Positions 52,243 through 63,400 of a stretch of DNA of 64,000 bases are shown piece after piece (position 1 is the stretch's first letter; each line of letters begins with the position of its first letter). The notes below the pieces were generated by a model that saw only the letters and a list, made by a program, of their open reading frames with translations, did no database searches and was not told the DNA's origin. Position numbers and translations under genes: made by a program. Source of the stretch: Locusta migratoria. Its lineage: Eukaryota; Arthropoda; Insecta; Orthoptera; Acrididae. Location of the stretch: contig CM048750.1 of NCBI GenBank assembly GCA_026315105.1, positions 166,064,549 through 166,128,548 on the forward strand, read 5' to 3'.

Positions 52243-54495
52243 GTTGTTGTTGTTGTTGTTGTTGTGGTCTTCAGTCCGCAGACTGGTTTGATGCAGCTCT
52301 CCACGCTACCCTGTCCTGAGCAAGTCTCTTCATCTGAGAATATGTTCGGCAAGCTACATCCTTTTGAATCTGCTTACTGTATTCGTCCCTCAGTCTCCCT
52401 CAATGATTTTTACCCCACACACTTCCTTCTAATGCTAAGTTGACAATTCCTTGATGTCTCAGAATGTGTCCTACCAATGTATCCCTTCTCTTAGTCAGGA
52501 TATGCCAGAAAGTCCTTTTCTCCCTAATTCGGTTAAGCACCTCCTCATTAGTCACGTGATTTACCCATCTAATCTTCATCATTTGTCTGTAGCATCACAT
52601 TTCAAAAGATTCTATAATCTTTTTGTCTGAACTTCTTATCGTCCACGTTTCACTGCATACAATGCTACACTCCAGACAAATGCTTTCAGAAAGGACTTCC
52701 TAATATTTAAATTATTATTGGATGTTAACAAGTTTCGCTTCTTTAGAAACGCTTTTCTCCCCATAGCCATTCTGCAGTTATATCTTCTTTAATACGGCCA
52801 TCAGAAGTTATCTTGCTACCTAAATAACAAAATTCATCTACTACTTTTATTGTCTCATTACCTAATCTAATTCCTTCAGCAACCCCTGATTTTCTGACAT
52901 TACATTGAATTACCTTCATTTTACTCTTGTTAATGTTCATCTTATATCTTCCTTTCAAGACACTGTCCATTCCATTCAATTGCTCTTCCAGATCCTTTGC
53001 AGTCCCTGACAAAATTACTATGTCATCGGCAAACCGCAAACTTTTTATTTCTTCTCCCTGAATTTTAATTCCCCCTCCAAATTTCTCATTCCATTCCTTC
53101 AGTTCTTGCCCAATGTACATATTGAACAACATTGGGGAAAGGCTACAACCTGGTCTTACTCCCTTCCCAACCTCTGCGTCCCTTTCTTGCCCTTCGACTC
53201 TAATAACCGCTGTCTGGTTTTTTGTATAGGTTGAATATAACTCTTCGCACCCTATGTCTTACCCCTGCTACCTTGAGAGTTTGGAAGAGTGTATTCCAGT
53301 TGACATTGTCAAAAGCTTTATCCAAATCTACAAACTCCAAAAACTTAGGTTTGCTCTTCCTTAGCCTATCTTCTAAGATAAGTCGTAATGGGACTATTGC
53401 CTCACGTGTTCCTACATTTTTCCTAAATCCAAACTGATCTTCCCCAAGGTCAGATTCCACAAGTTTTTCCATTTGCCTGTAAATAATTCGTGTTAGTATT
53501 TTGCAACCATGACTTATTAAACTGATAGTTTTGTAATTTTCACACTGTCTGCACTTGCTTTTTTTGGAATTGGAATTACAATATTCTTCTTGAAGTCGGA
53601 GGGTATGTCCCCTGTCTCATACACCTTGCATACAAGGTTGAACATTTTTTTCATGACTGGCACTCCTAATGAAATCAGCAGTTCAGACGGAATATCAACT
53701 ACTCCAGGGGCCTTGTTTCGACTCAAGTCCTTCAGCACTCCATCAAATTCTATTTTGCAGTAACATATCTCCTATCTCATTTTCCTCCACTTCGCCTTTC
53801 CTTTTTAGAATACTGCCTTTTCCTTTGTATAGGCCCTCTATATATTCCTTCCCTCTTTGCTTAGTACTGGTTTTCCGTCTGAGTTCTTGATATTCATACA
53901 GCTGCTTTTTTTGTCTCCAAATATCTCTTATTTTCCTGTAGATGGTATCTATCTTTCCCCTAGTTATGCATTCCTCTACGGTTCTGCATTTGTCCTGTAG
54001 CCACTCCTGCTTAGCCAGTCTGCACTTCCTGTCAATCTCATTTTTCAGATGCCTGTACTTCCTTCTTCCTGCTTCAGTTGCTGAATTTTTATATTTTCTC
54101 CTCTCATCAATTAAGTTCAGTATATCCTGTGTTATCCAGGAATTTCTATTAGGCCTTGTCCTTCTGCCTAAATGATCCTCTGCTGCCTTCACTACCGTCT
54201 CTCTCAGAGCTACCCATTCTTCTTCTACTGTATTACTTTCCCCCGTTTCAGCCAATCCTTGTCTAATGCTCCCTCTGAAACTCTCAGCCACCTCTGGTTC
54301 CTTCAATTTGTCCAGGTTCCATCTCCTAATGTTTCTACCTTTCTGCAGTCTCTTAAGTTTTAATCTGCATTTCATAAGCAACAAGTTCTGGTCAGAGTCT
54401 ATATTTGCCCCTGGATATTCTTTCAGTTAAAAACCTGGTTTCTAAATCTATTCCTTACCATTATAAAGTCAATCTGGCACCTTCCAGTGTAATAT
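52243..54495 (-). mobile_element. RTE-2: 5'-truncated RTE LINE
   Basis: Same family as RTE-1: its 3' end begins (GTT)n at 52241-52263, then 'gtggtcttcagtccgcagac'. It runs to about 54495, where the endonuclease coding (CQIDFIMVRNRF) stops and Gypsy C sequence begins. 5' truncation is usual for LINEs. Confidence 0.85.
52400..54480 (-). pseudogene. RTE-2 endonuclease end and RT, many breaks
   Basis: Pieces in order: 54384-53743 (the end of the endonuclease reads DSDQNLLLMKCR where RTE-1 has DSDHNLL, so the catalytic His is Gln; then EEWVALRETVVKAAED); 53738-53517 (NKAPGVVDIPSELL, IVIPIPKKASAD); 53472-53200 (LGEDQFGFRKNVGTREAIV, FVDLDKAFDNVNW); 53132-52743 (MLFNMYIGQELKEW, LRFADDIVIL); and 52582-52400 (IRWVNHVTNEEVLNRI, LVGHILRHQGI). 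At least four frame changes. Collinear with RTE-1. Confidence 0.85.
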
Positions 54496-54504
54496 TCATT
54501 ATTA

Positions 54505-55130
54505 GATTTGGTCCACTGTATAGTTGTTGCCATTTAATGTTAGATTTTGTATGTAATGATGACTTTGGATGATTCCTGAGTAGTACCAAATCATTGACAT
54601 TATACTGAACAATCATCTTAAGTTTGCGATCAAACTGTCTTTTTCTTCTCTCAGTGTTACTCTTCAGGTTTTCTTGTACTTTAAAGATGACATCTTCTTT
54701 ATAGGTATCTTAATCCATGGTGAAGGATGTATCCATTCATCATCTATTTCACCAAATAATACTTGCTGTGGAGGGTAACCTGTGGAGTTATGGGGTGCTT
54801 GATTATGTAATTTCTCGAAAACAAGTACATACTCGGCCCACTTTGTGTGTTTCTTTGGAATGTAAGACTTAATGAACTGGTTTAAGTCTTTCAATACCTG
54901 CTCAACCATGCTTGCCTCTGGGTGGAATCTTGAAATTAACACTTGCTTAATATTTTGTTCCTCCAGAAAATGTTTCCACTGATGACTTGTCTGAAACAAT
55001 CGCTTGTGGTTTGCAAACTTGTATGTATTCTGTTGCTATTCTTCTTACAGTCTGGTTTGATGTACTATTTTTCAAAGGATATAACTTAACACAAGTTGAA
55101 AAAGTATTGTTTAATGATAATAGATATTTT
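54505..55130 (-). pseudogene. Gypsy C integrase core and C-terminus
   Basis: Minus-strand fragments of Ty3/gypsy integrase. About 55110-55000 reads VKLYPLKNSTSNQTVRRIA and PQAIVSD (around the first and second Asp). 54999-54664 reads WKHFLEEQNIKQVLISRFHP, then VEQVLKDLNQFI (Val-Glu in the catalytic Glu region) and LHNQAPHNSTGYPPQQVLFG. 54664-54505 reads NVNDLVLLRNH, the post-core domain, then meets RTE-2. The zinc-finger part of this integrase is at 59030-59300, separated by a CR1 insertion. Confidence 0.8.
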
Positions 55131-55139
55131 ACTCCTCCT

Positions 55140-55386
55140 CTTGCTTAGCTGCCGGACTACTCGCAACAGACACCTCCTTCATATTTTGTAAGTGAAAGTG
55201 GCTTCTGATTAGAAGCGACATATAGTATTTTGATTTATGTCTGGGCATTTTCGTTTCAGTTTGTAAATTTATACTGTGCTCCCATGCATATTAGATTCAA
55301 ATTCACATTTTAACAAACAGTGTAGTCTTCCTTTGAACGCATCGTGACAGTAGTTTTTGTTCTTCAGCACAGTAATCACGAATAGG
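55140..55386. other. Junction of Gypsy C and CR1 LINE
   Basis: The left boundary of the CR1 insertion lies here. I see no coding and cannot fix the exact base or a target duplication. Confidence 0.4.
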
Positions 55387-56349
55387 GACTGTGACTGCTG
55401 TGTTCGGATGCAGTTTGAGCTGGTGACACTTTGATCCCAGTTTCAGGCTGTGTTAACCTCGATTGCACAGCCAGAGGCTGTGATCAATGGGCGTCGTTGT
55501 TGTTGGCCAGTAGTGGGGACCGAACGGACTATCATCATCTCCAACGATTGGCCAGTGCCAGCGACATGCCCTGATACTGCTAGCAGTGAGGCAGACACCC
55601 CGCCCGTGGTTGCGTGGGAGGTTGCTCCAGTGTGTGGAACGAGGCGCAAGACATTCCGGGAGACCGATCATGAGGCCTTCCTGGTTCATCTTGTGAACAG
55701 GTTTGAGGTGCTATCTGTTCAGGACAACATTTCCGAGTCAGATGGTGTCTCTCATCCTGAGGTCACCACTGAAACTGCAAGATCTGCGCTTTCACAGAGA
55801 GTGCATTTGATTGAAATTGGGAGCTCAAACGTTAGGCGGATGATGGAGCCCCTTAGAGAGATGGCTGCCAAGGAGGGGAAGAATGCCAACGTGCACTCCG
55901 TGTGCATACTGGGTGGAGTCATTCCAGATGTGGAACAGGTCCTTCTGGATGATATGAAGGGTACAGGGTGTAGCCAACTGCAGGTGGTGCCTCACGTCAA
56001 TACCAATGATGTGTGTCTTTTTGGATCTGAAGATGATATCTCAGGTTTTGAGCGGCTATCTAAAGCGATAAAGACTGCCAGTCTTGCTTGCAAGATGAAA
56101 GCAGAGCTCACCACCTGCAGCATAGTTGACAGGACCGACTGTGGACCTCTGGTACAGAGCCGAGTGGAGGGTCTGAATCAGAGGCTCAGACGGTTCTGCG
56201 ACCGTGTAGGCTGCAGATTCCTTGACTTGCGCCATCAGATGATGGGTTTCTGGGTTCCACTGAACAGGTCAGGAGTCCACTACACGCAGGAAGCAGCTAC
56301 ACGGGTAGTGAGGGATGTGTGGCGTGGACTGGTCGGATTTTTAGGATAG
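55387..56349 (+). pseudogene. CR1 LINE ORF1 with SGNH-esterase domain, one nonsense codon
   Basis: The frame starts before 55387 (DCDCCVRMQFELVTL), has a TGA at 55432-55434, then is open to TAG at 56347-56349. The N-terminal part looks like a short coiled coil with a cysteine cluster. About 55800-56340 holds an esterase-like SGNH fold: IEIGSSNVRRM (block I Ser, where GDS is usual), VPHVNTNDVCLFG (block with Asn), and LNRSGVHYTQEA (the His block). Such esterase ORF1s are a known feature of CR1-clade LINEs; their exact role in transposition is not settled. ORF2 follows. Confidence 0.8.
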
Positions 56350-56379
56350 AGGGCCTTGGGGAAAAACAAAATGGGCAAA

Positions 56380-58792
56380 CTCAAATGGTGCAGGTGGATC
56401 ACAGAAGAAATGTAGATCTAGGAACTATCGGTATAACAGTTAAAAACTGTCATAGCTGTGTCGGGAAAGTACGGGAACTCCAAGCGTTAATAGAAAGCAC
56501 TGAAACACACATCATTGTAGGCAGGTTCAAAGGAAACCTGAGTCTAATTACAAAAACGTACCCGACTGACACAATAATAATGGACGGTGATTTTAATTTA
56601 CCCTCAATCTGTTGGCAAAATTATATTTTTAAATCAGGAGGTACGTACAAAACATCGTCTGAAATTGTACTCAACGCATTCGCTGTGAATTACTACGAAC
56701 AATTAGTTCATGAGCCAACTATTTAAATGGATGTCAAAACATACTTGATCTCTTAGCAACAAATAATCCTGAGCTCATAACGAGCATCAAAACGGATACA
56801 GGTATTAGTGAACACAGAGCTGTCGTAGCGAGATTGAATACAAAGTTACAAAAAATAGACAAAAAGTATATTTGTTCAGGAAAGCAGATAGAAATAAAAT
56901 ATATTGATTCTTGAAAGACAGCTTCCACTCGGTTTTAACAGTAAACATATGTGGCTCAAATTCAAAGTGGTACAGACAACAACTGACAATTTTATACCGA
57001 ATAAATTAATAAAAGAATGAGGCAATCCCCCTTGGAAAAGCAAAGGAAAAGGCATGCTAAATTTAAACAAACACAAAATAGGATTGGCAGTCCTACACAG
57101 AAGCTCGAAATTTAGCGAGGACTGCAATGGGAGATGTCTACAATACTTATCACAAAGAAACTCCTCCTCGAAATTTGACTGAAAACCCAAAGAGATTTTG
57201 GTCATATGTTAAATATACTAGGGGCGAAACACAACCAATACCCTCACTACCTGATAGTAATGGTGATGCTGCCGATGACAGCACTATTAAAGCACAGTTA
57301 CTAAACACAGCTTTTAGAAACTCATTCACCAAAGAAGATGAAACCAATATTCAAAATTTCGAATTAAAAACAGAGGCCAGAATGAGTAACATAGAAGTAG
57401 ATACCATCGGAGTAGTGCAGCAAGAACAAGTCTTCTGGTCCGGATTGTATACCCATTAGTTCCGATTATGCTGATGCGATAGCTCCTTACATAACAGCTA
57501 TATACAACCGCTCTCTCAAAGAAGGATCTGTACCAAAAGATTGGAAAGTTGCACAGGTCACACCTATATTCAAGAAAGGCAGTAGGAGTAACACATTAAA
57601 CTACAGGCCTATTTCATTGATGTCAATTTGCAGCAGGGTTTTGGAACATTGCAGATGACGCCGTCATTCACCGCCTAGTTAAATCATCTGAAAATCAAAA
57701 CCAACTGCTGAATGATCTGAATAAGATAGCACTATGGTGTAAAATTTGGCAATTGACTCTAAATAATGAGAAGTGTGAAGTCGTCCACATGAGTACAAAA
57801 AAAAATCCGTTAAACTTTGTTTACAAGATAAATCAATCAAAAGTTAAGGCCGTTAACTCCATGAAATACCTGGGAATTACTACTACTTCAGACTTAAACT
57901 GGAAAGAACACGTAGATAATGTCGTGGGAAAGGCGAACCAGAGACTGTGTTTTATTGGTAGATTTTGTGTCTCGTTGCCGCGGTTGTCCTGGGTGTCAGT
58001 GGCTGATTAGAGAGAGACCGACACAGGGAAGTAGGATGTACACATGTGCAAGTACGGAGTCTAAGGTGACCAGCCAGGGAGACAGCAGAAACTAGAAACA
58101 CTAAGCTAGATTAGTACAAGATATATATTTCGTAGTAAAATTATAATACTAAACTTTTTATAAGTTTCATGACTGCAGACTACTGTAATGCTGCTACATA
58201 GTTTAACTAGTTAGAGGCCTGCCTACTGACTAGAGTCTTATCTAGTGCCTGTCCTTTCGCCAAGTGGTGGCCACAAGCGGGGTTGCAGCAGAGGGCACTC
58301 CGCTCATGGCTGATGTCTTAAGAATGCCGCACCTGCTTGCATGGCGGCGCCCGGCGAAAGTACGATGCGCACACTTCAGACTTGTGTGACACCACAGTAG
58401 AGCACTTGAAAGATGCAACAGAACTACTACAGAAACTGCATATACTACGCTTGTCCGTCCTGTTTTTGAGTATTGCTGCCCAGTGTGGGATCCTTATCAG
58501 GTGGGTTTGATGGAAGACATCGAAAGAGTCCAAAGAAGGGCAGCTCATTTTGTATTGTCACGGTACAGGGGAGACAGCGTTGTGGAAATGATACAGTATC
58601 TGGGATGGGAATCATTACAACAATGGTGCTTATTGCTGCAGCGTGGGCTACTTACGAAACTCCAATTGCCAACATTCTCCTCCGAAAGCGAAAATATATT
58701 GTTGACTCCCACTTACATAAGTAGAAATGATCATCAGAATAAAATACGAGAAATCAGAGCTCCCGTCAGACACAAATTACCAGATTGTGTCT
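56380..58792 (+). pseudogene. CR1 LINE ORF2: endonuclease and RT with large deletions and a solo-LTR insertion
   Basis: Endonuclease: KVRELQALIESTETHIIVG, then a gap where the Glu block should be, then MDGDFNLPSICWQN, NNPELITSIKTD, and SEHRAVVA (SDH block). RT: RFWSYVKYTRGETQPIPSL, then PKDWKVAQVTPIFKKGS and NYRPISLMSICSRVLEH. At about 57650 it jumps directly to ADDAVIHRLV, losing the RT palm with the first catalytic Asp. Then KYLGITTTSDLNWKEHVDN to 57960, where a solo LTR lies, and it resumes at 58401 with NRTTTETAYTTLVRP, VFEYCCPVWDPYQ and DIERVQRRAAHFV. Dead copy, same strand as ORF1. Confidence 0.82.
57958..58400 (-). mobile_element. Solo LTR of a Gypsy A-related element
   Basis: 57962-58396 (435 bp), flanked by GTAG at 57958-57961 and 58397-58400. 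Read on the minus strand it begins TGTGGTGTCACACAAG and ends GAGACACAAAAT, parallel to the Gypsy A LTR ends (TGTGGTGTCGCACAAG and GGGACACAAAAG). Shared inner phrases include 'ccctctgctgcaaccccgct' and 'gtggccaccac', with many differences elsewhere. No internal coding. The usual origin is LTR-LTR recombination. It splits the CR1 RT C-terminus. Confidence 0.85.
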
Positions 58793-58840
58793 GACAGGAG
58801 GCATACTTAGGTAGTCCTTGCAGGTGCGGTGAACCCTGTG

Positions 58841-59030
58841 TCCCCAGTGGTGTAGTAGTCAGCGCAAATGCCTAGAAAGTAGGAGACCCGGGTTCGAATC
58901 CCGGCTGGGTACACATTTTCAGCTTTGCCCATTTGCAGTTGATGTCATATATTCTGTGAATATGAAACTTAATGTGATGTGCAGAGTATCCCACATAGAT
59001 TTAGACGTTGGAAAACTTTATATCTATAGA
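58841..59030 (+). mobile_element. tRNA-derived SINE (third family)
   Basis: The tRNA-like head 58841-58912 has paired ends (TCCCCAG with CTGGGTA), an A-box-like TGGTGTAGTAGTCAGCGC and a clear B box GGGTTCGAATCCCGG. It is followed by 'acacattttcagc' and a body with 'gttgatgtcatata'. The anticodon stem is poor, so it is not a functional tRNA. It lies between the CR1 3' end (about 58822) and Gypsy C; the end is approximate. Confidence 0.7.
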
Positions 59031-59960
59031 TATAAGCTGTAGTGGTTGACTGGTCAATATGGGATGTAATTCTGTCTGTAAGGTTTGATTACTGTGTTTT
59101 GCCCTCTGACAAATGTCAAAAACGTCTATGGTTTTCTGAATTGCTTTCTTCATATTCAGAAAGTATGCATATTTCTGTAGTAAACTGAAGCATTTCCCTA
59201 AGCCACAGTGTCCCCAATTCAGATGTGTACAAAATGTTCAAATGTCTGTAGAGCTTATGGGACTTAACTATGGGGTCTTCAGTACCTGAACTTACAAACT
59301 AATCAGATGTGTATACCATACCAAATCTGTAATGCAAGTTTGTGGAATACATATACGCCAACCATTTTCGTTATTCTTCCTCCAGTGGAGTAAATCATTT
59401 ACAATTTGGTAATGTTTACTCTGTTCACTGGAGAGGTTTTGTTTAATGTCCCCTTTTATCTTATTCCATGCTTCATCAGATTCTTGGAACTGTTGTATAC
59501 TGTGACAAATTTTCAGGAACTGGTTCATTTCAATTTTTTCTTTAGCGGTCAAGATGTGATATTCCCCTGCTTGTTCCAAAATATCAGATAATTCCTCCAA
59601 ACCCTAAGGTAGATGTGATAAACAGTCTGCAACTACATTATCTTTTCCTTTTACATACATTATTTTGAGTTGTTAATTCTGTAACATCAATGCCCATGTT
59701 GTAAGGCATTCATGCATCAGCTTTCAGTAAAAAACTCAGTGCCTTATGATCCAAGTAGACTTTAATAGGTTTGTCATATACATAATAATGAAATTTCTTA
59801 ATTCCCCATATGAATGCAAGACATTCTCTCTCAGTTACTGAATACTTCCTTTTGCACTCTGTCAGAATTCTGCTGGCATATCCTATAACCCTTATCTCCT
59901 TGTTCTTGTCATAATCTTCAACTTAAAATTAACATGCACCAATCCTGATCAGTGGCAAGA
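59030..59960 (-). pseudogene. Gypsy C RNase H end and integrase N-terminus
   Basis: RNase H pieces around 59900-59630 (an ECKRKYSVTERECLAF-like stretch, then KGKDNVVADCLSHLP). The linker ORF 59600-59292 (YHILTAKEKIEMNQFL, then NGWRICIPQTCITDLVWYTH, with the first zinc-finger His). After the small SINE comes 59215-59040, with GHCGLGKC, then KTIDVFDICQRAKH (the Cys pair region). It continues into the catalytic core now at 55130-54505, on the other side of the CR1 and SINE. Confidence 0.75.
59219..59313 (-). mobile_element. Truncated SINE in Gypsy C, 11-bp target duplication
   Basis: A 73-bp 3' fragment (59230-59302) of the SINE 1/2 family in reverse orientation ('ttatgggacttaactatggg'), flanked by TCAGATGTGTA at 59219-59229 and 59303-59313. 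It interrupts the integrase zinc-finger coding of Gypsy C. Confidence 0.85.
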
Positions 59961-60277
59961 CAAAAATTCCTTTTCCATATCTGGGTGATCTAACAGGTTT
60001 GCTGACAACAATGCAAGTTTAATATTGTTGGACTCTTGCCGACATTGAGTCTGTCCAGTTCCAATACGCATTATTCTTCAATGAAGTTATAGTCTTAAAA
60101 AATATGATATTCTGCATAATTAAAGACTGGATAATCATTCTATAACACACCAAACTTTATTAATTTGTATCAAGAAGCAGAATTCACAGATTAACAGTAA
60201 AGGACATTATATAAACCAAAGAGTAACAAAGCTGTTAAATACATTTCATCCAAAGAACAACTTGCACTGTTCGTGAT

Positions 60278-61128
60278 TCAATTTAATGGCAAAGTATACA
60301 AAGCTTCACAGTTCACAATGCTGTGTGGCAGCAATCTGTGAAAACAAGATACCATTCCTAAAAAAGCCTTCAATTGTCTTTTGGTCCTTGACCTAGGAAA
60401 CTCTTCTATAGCTGACATCATCTTTGGATCGGGTATAATTACAAGTGGTGACACAATGTGCTTAAGGAATTTTAATGTTTTGCAGCCAAACTTCATCTTC
60501 TCAAGATTTGCAGTGACTTCTGCATCTACAAATCTCTGTAGCATTTTTCCTGATATTTCTACATGTTCCTGCCATGTTTCAGTTGCTATTAATAAATCAT
60601 CAATGTACAATGTAATCCGATCCAAAAGTTTGTTTCCTATTACAGTAGCCAATGCAGTAATAAACACCCCTGCACTGACGTTGAGTCCCAAAGGTAGTAC
60701 TCGGAACTGGTAACTTCTTCCCGCAAAAATGAACACAGAGTTCTTTCTTGATTCTTCAGTAGGCGGAATTTGCCAGTAGGCTGATCTTAACTCAGTTGAT
60801 AAATATTGTACTTCGTGAAATTTTTGTATCTGTTCCTCCAAGTTCTTGGGTCTAGTGCATACTGGAATGATGATCTTGTTTAATCTCTCTGACATCGAGA
60901 ACAAGGCCTATCATGCCTCCCACTTTTAGAGACGGCTACAAGGGAACTATCACAGGGTGATAAAGATGGCTCAATGATGCCCCATTCTAAAGTTTTTCGT
61001 ATTTCTTTGTTAACCACTTCCTTTCTTGACCATGAGATGGATAAAGTATTTACACAGAACGTATCATGTTGTTTCACTTCAATGTTATACATGTAACATT
61101 TTTTTGTTCCTGGTTTTTCAGGGAACAT
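60278..61128 (-). pseudogene. Gypsy C reverse transcriptase
   Basis: 61128-60880 encodes the fingers start (RKEVVNKEIRKTLEWGIIEP, then SPCDSSLVAVSKSG). 60904-60278 encodes the palm and thumb: LRSAYWQIPPTEESRKNSVF, where the first catalytic Asp of the usual D-x-x-x-AYWQI block is Glu; FRVLPLGLNVSAGVFI; YIDDLLIATETWQEHVEI (catalytic box intact); and AFLGMVSCFHRLLPH. A frame change joins the two pieces at about 60890. The changed first Asp would by itself disable the enzyme. The connection and early RNase H to the left (60277-59960) are too decayed to read. Confidence 0.82.
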
Positions 61129-61810
61129 GTACTAAGTTTTTGAGCAAACAATTAAGTTGCTCTTTCTGTGTATGTTCTAAATATTCAAGTTACATTACTT
61201 TTTCTGCAATCAAACTGAATTTCTGTTCCAGATCATCATCTTGAATATTACTATAATAGAAGTCACCTTCTGACACTTCATTTCATAGCAGCATGATCCA
61301 CGGTGCCTTAGAAATTATTTTGATTCTACTGCAATCTGTGGTTTCCCCTGGATTTGTCAGGTGGACACAGGGTAGACTCAATGTAGACCCAAGTAGACTG
61401 TCGGGGCAGACTCTGGTATGTATTGAGTGTGGGAAGAATAATGTTAAAAGCCTCCGTGTCTGCTGTAATTAATCTAATCTTGTTCTCATGATCCCTACGG
61501 GAACACTGTAGGTGTACACATTGCCAATGAGCAGAAAAATATATGCCACCAGGTGGAATTGATCTATTACTGCTGAAATAAACATCACTTCCTAAACATG
61601 CCGTCACAGGAACAATTGATAAGGTACATATGGTGATAGATCTGTATCAAACTTCCTTTTATTTCCTGAATGCTTGGCCATCTGTAGGTCCCACTTGGGG
61701 CCCTTTTGTGTCTCACCACGCCCTACACATACCATAAACTTGAACAAATTCGGCAATGATGAGTAGGCGTCCTCTCCTTGTAAGGATGAGTCAAGGTTTG
61801 GCACTATCGT
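61129..61810 (-). pseudogene. Gypsy C protease/linker region, decayed
   Basis: Minus-strand ORF pieces 61804-61604 and 61607-61326 run into one another (FFSSNRSIPPGGIYFSAHWQ, then INTYQSLPRQSTW-like text) upstream of RT, so they should be the Gag-Pol linker/protease. I cannot see a convincing catalytic DTG/DSG, so the assignment is by position only. Confidence 0.45.
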
Positions 61811-61834
61811 AAAGTTCTATGGTAATCTATGTAC

Positions 61835-62010
61835 TTACAAATACCGTGCGGAATGGCTGGTCTAAGGCGGCATGCTGCAGACTGGGTGGCCACTCCTGCC
61901 TGAGGTTAAAGTCCTGCCTTGGGTTAGTTTGTGTGTTGTCCTTAGTGTAAGTAGTATGCAAGTCTAGGGACTGATGACCATAGCAGTTTGGTCCAAAAGG
62001 TTTACAAATA
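61835..62010 (+). mobile_element. tRNA-derived SINE with 9-bp target duplication
   Basis: Body 61844-62001 between TTACAAATA at 61835-61843 and 62002-62010. A decayed tRNA head ('cgtgcggaatggctggtcta', then 'tgaggttaaagtcctgcctt' as a B-box relic) and the tail 'gggactgatgaccatagcag' with tttggtcc shared with the other SINEs here. Confidence 0.8.
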
Positions 62011-62284
62011 TTTGAAGATTTATACTGAAATCACAAACAATTATTTTCTTGTCACAGCTGATTACCTCTATTAACAATTTTTACAACAAAGGAGAAAGTA
62101 GAAAGTTTAGGCTGCTCAAATCTTTTCTCGGGAGAGCCGCTCTATGAGTATTCCAGAACTTCAAATCATTTCACCATCAAATCTGCTAGCAATCCTATGT
62201 TGCCACAAAGTTATATATCATACTATTGAACTGTAATAAAAGCAAAAATTTTAACAATGAAAAGTCCTGGTTGGAATTAACAAT

Positions 62285-62368
62285 ACAGTAATAGAACAGT
62301 TTACAACTCACCACAAAGACGTGATGACAAGCTGACAGGCACATAAAAATAAAAAAAATAAAAAAAAA

Positions 62369-62410
<42 letters not shown>

Positions 62411-62537
62411 CATCATTACAAGGATCGTACTGATGCTGCAAGATACTACAATGTATGTATGTGTGTCTCTTTTGTATATGCCTGTCATAGCTCGTCATCA
62501 CGTCTTTGTGGTGTGTTGTAAACTGTCCTATTACTAT
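62285..62537. repeat. Palindromic MITE-like element with (CA)n
   Basis: The left arm 62285-62346 ('acagtaatagaacagtttac', then 'ccacaaagacgtgatgac') and the right arm 62474-62537 ('gtcatcacgtctttgtgg', then 'gtaaactgtcctattact') are inverted copies. A (CA)n tract (62372-62409) lies in the loop. Confidence 0.8.
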
Positions 62538-62949
62538 ATTTTTAATGATGTTAACACTTTGAGTGCCATCCATATATGTGAATTGACTTCCCACGGTGCC
62601 AGCCCATTTTCTGAGCCTTTTTTCCCCATCAGTGCTGGCCATTTTTACAGTATTTCATCCTTTTGGTAGATTCAGGGATATACATAAATACATGTTTCTT
62701 AGTCAGAAATAAACTGTATTATTTCCTCGTCAAATACTTTTTCCTTAAGTTGACCCGATTTGTAAACCATCATAATTAAAACAAGAAACACCTTTTGGGT
62801 AGGAAAAAAAATTGTTTTTTCATGACATGAACTACTTATTTAAAATGGCAAGGTTTATGTAATTACAGGCAAAGATCATTAATATTAAACCTCAGTAAAT
62901 GGTTTTTAGTGCAAATAGTTTTTTTGAGTGATTAGCTGAAGCAGAGCTG
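62538..62949. other. Unassigned spacer
   Basis: No supported feature. Confidence 0.3.
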
Positions 62950-63400
62950 GACACAAACCCCCACTTTGCATACTGCAACGCAGTATCCTTCCTTCTGGCA
63001 ACTCCTTTTGTGCCTCTTTTGAGCACACACTACAATTTTTTTGTGCTTGCTCCTTCACTGGTGGAATGGTATTGTTTCCAGGAAATATGTTCCGTCCAGT
63101 CGTGAAAGCGAAGCACCATTTGCACCAGGCTGAAAGTCAGCGGCGTGTGGTGGTGTCAAGTCTTTGCATACAGGACTAATAAACTGGCTGGTAGAAATGT
63201 TTTTGTCACCTGAGTGACACACGCATTTGAAATTTCCATCAAGATGTGGAATGAATGCTTACGCCACCACTTGACTGAAGAATAATCACATACCCAATAA
63301 GACATTCTTTGGTCACTGAGGTAGACACCCAATTTATCCTTAAGATAATTTCCACTATAGTGGCAATTTTTCATTCAATACACCTACCAGCAAAAGGCAA
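62950..63400 (-). pseudogene. piggyBac-like transposase C-terminal remnant
   Basis: Minus strand: 63374-63156 reads KDKLGVYLSDQRMSYWVCDY, then SVKWWRKHSFHILMEISNACV. This matches the end of the piggyBac DDE domain, where conserved KWW/KWY, an F/H-rich helix and NA occur. Further left, 63080-62965 in another frame reads CVVCSKEAQKELPEGRILRC, then a further Cys-containing stretch (SGGLCPAL), the pattern of the C-terminal zinc-binding (CRD) domain. Frame changes between the parts. It is the tail of a dead piggyBac-type element; the rest is not visible. Confidence 0.55.

Noticed and set aside
58841..58912. tRNA gene with good B box
   Set aside because: The anticodon stem does not pair and SINE-type sequence continues past the acceptor end.
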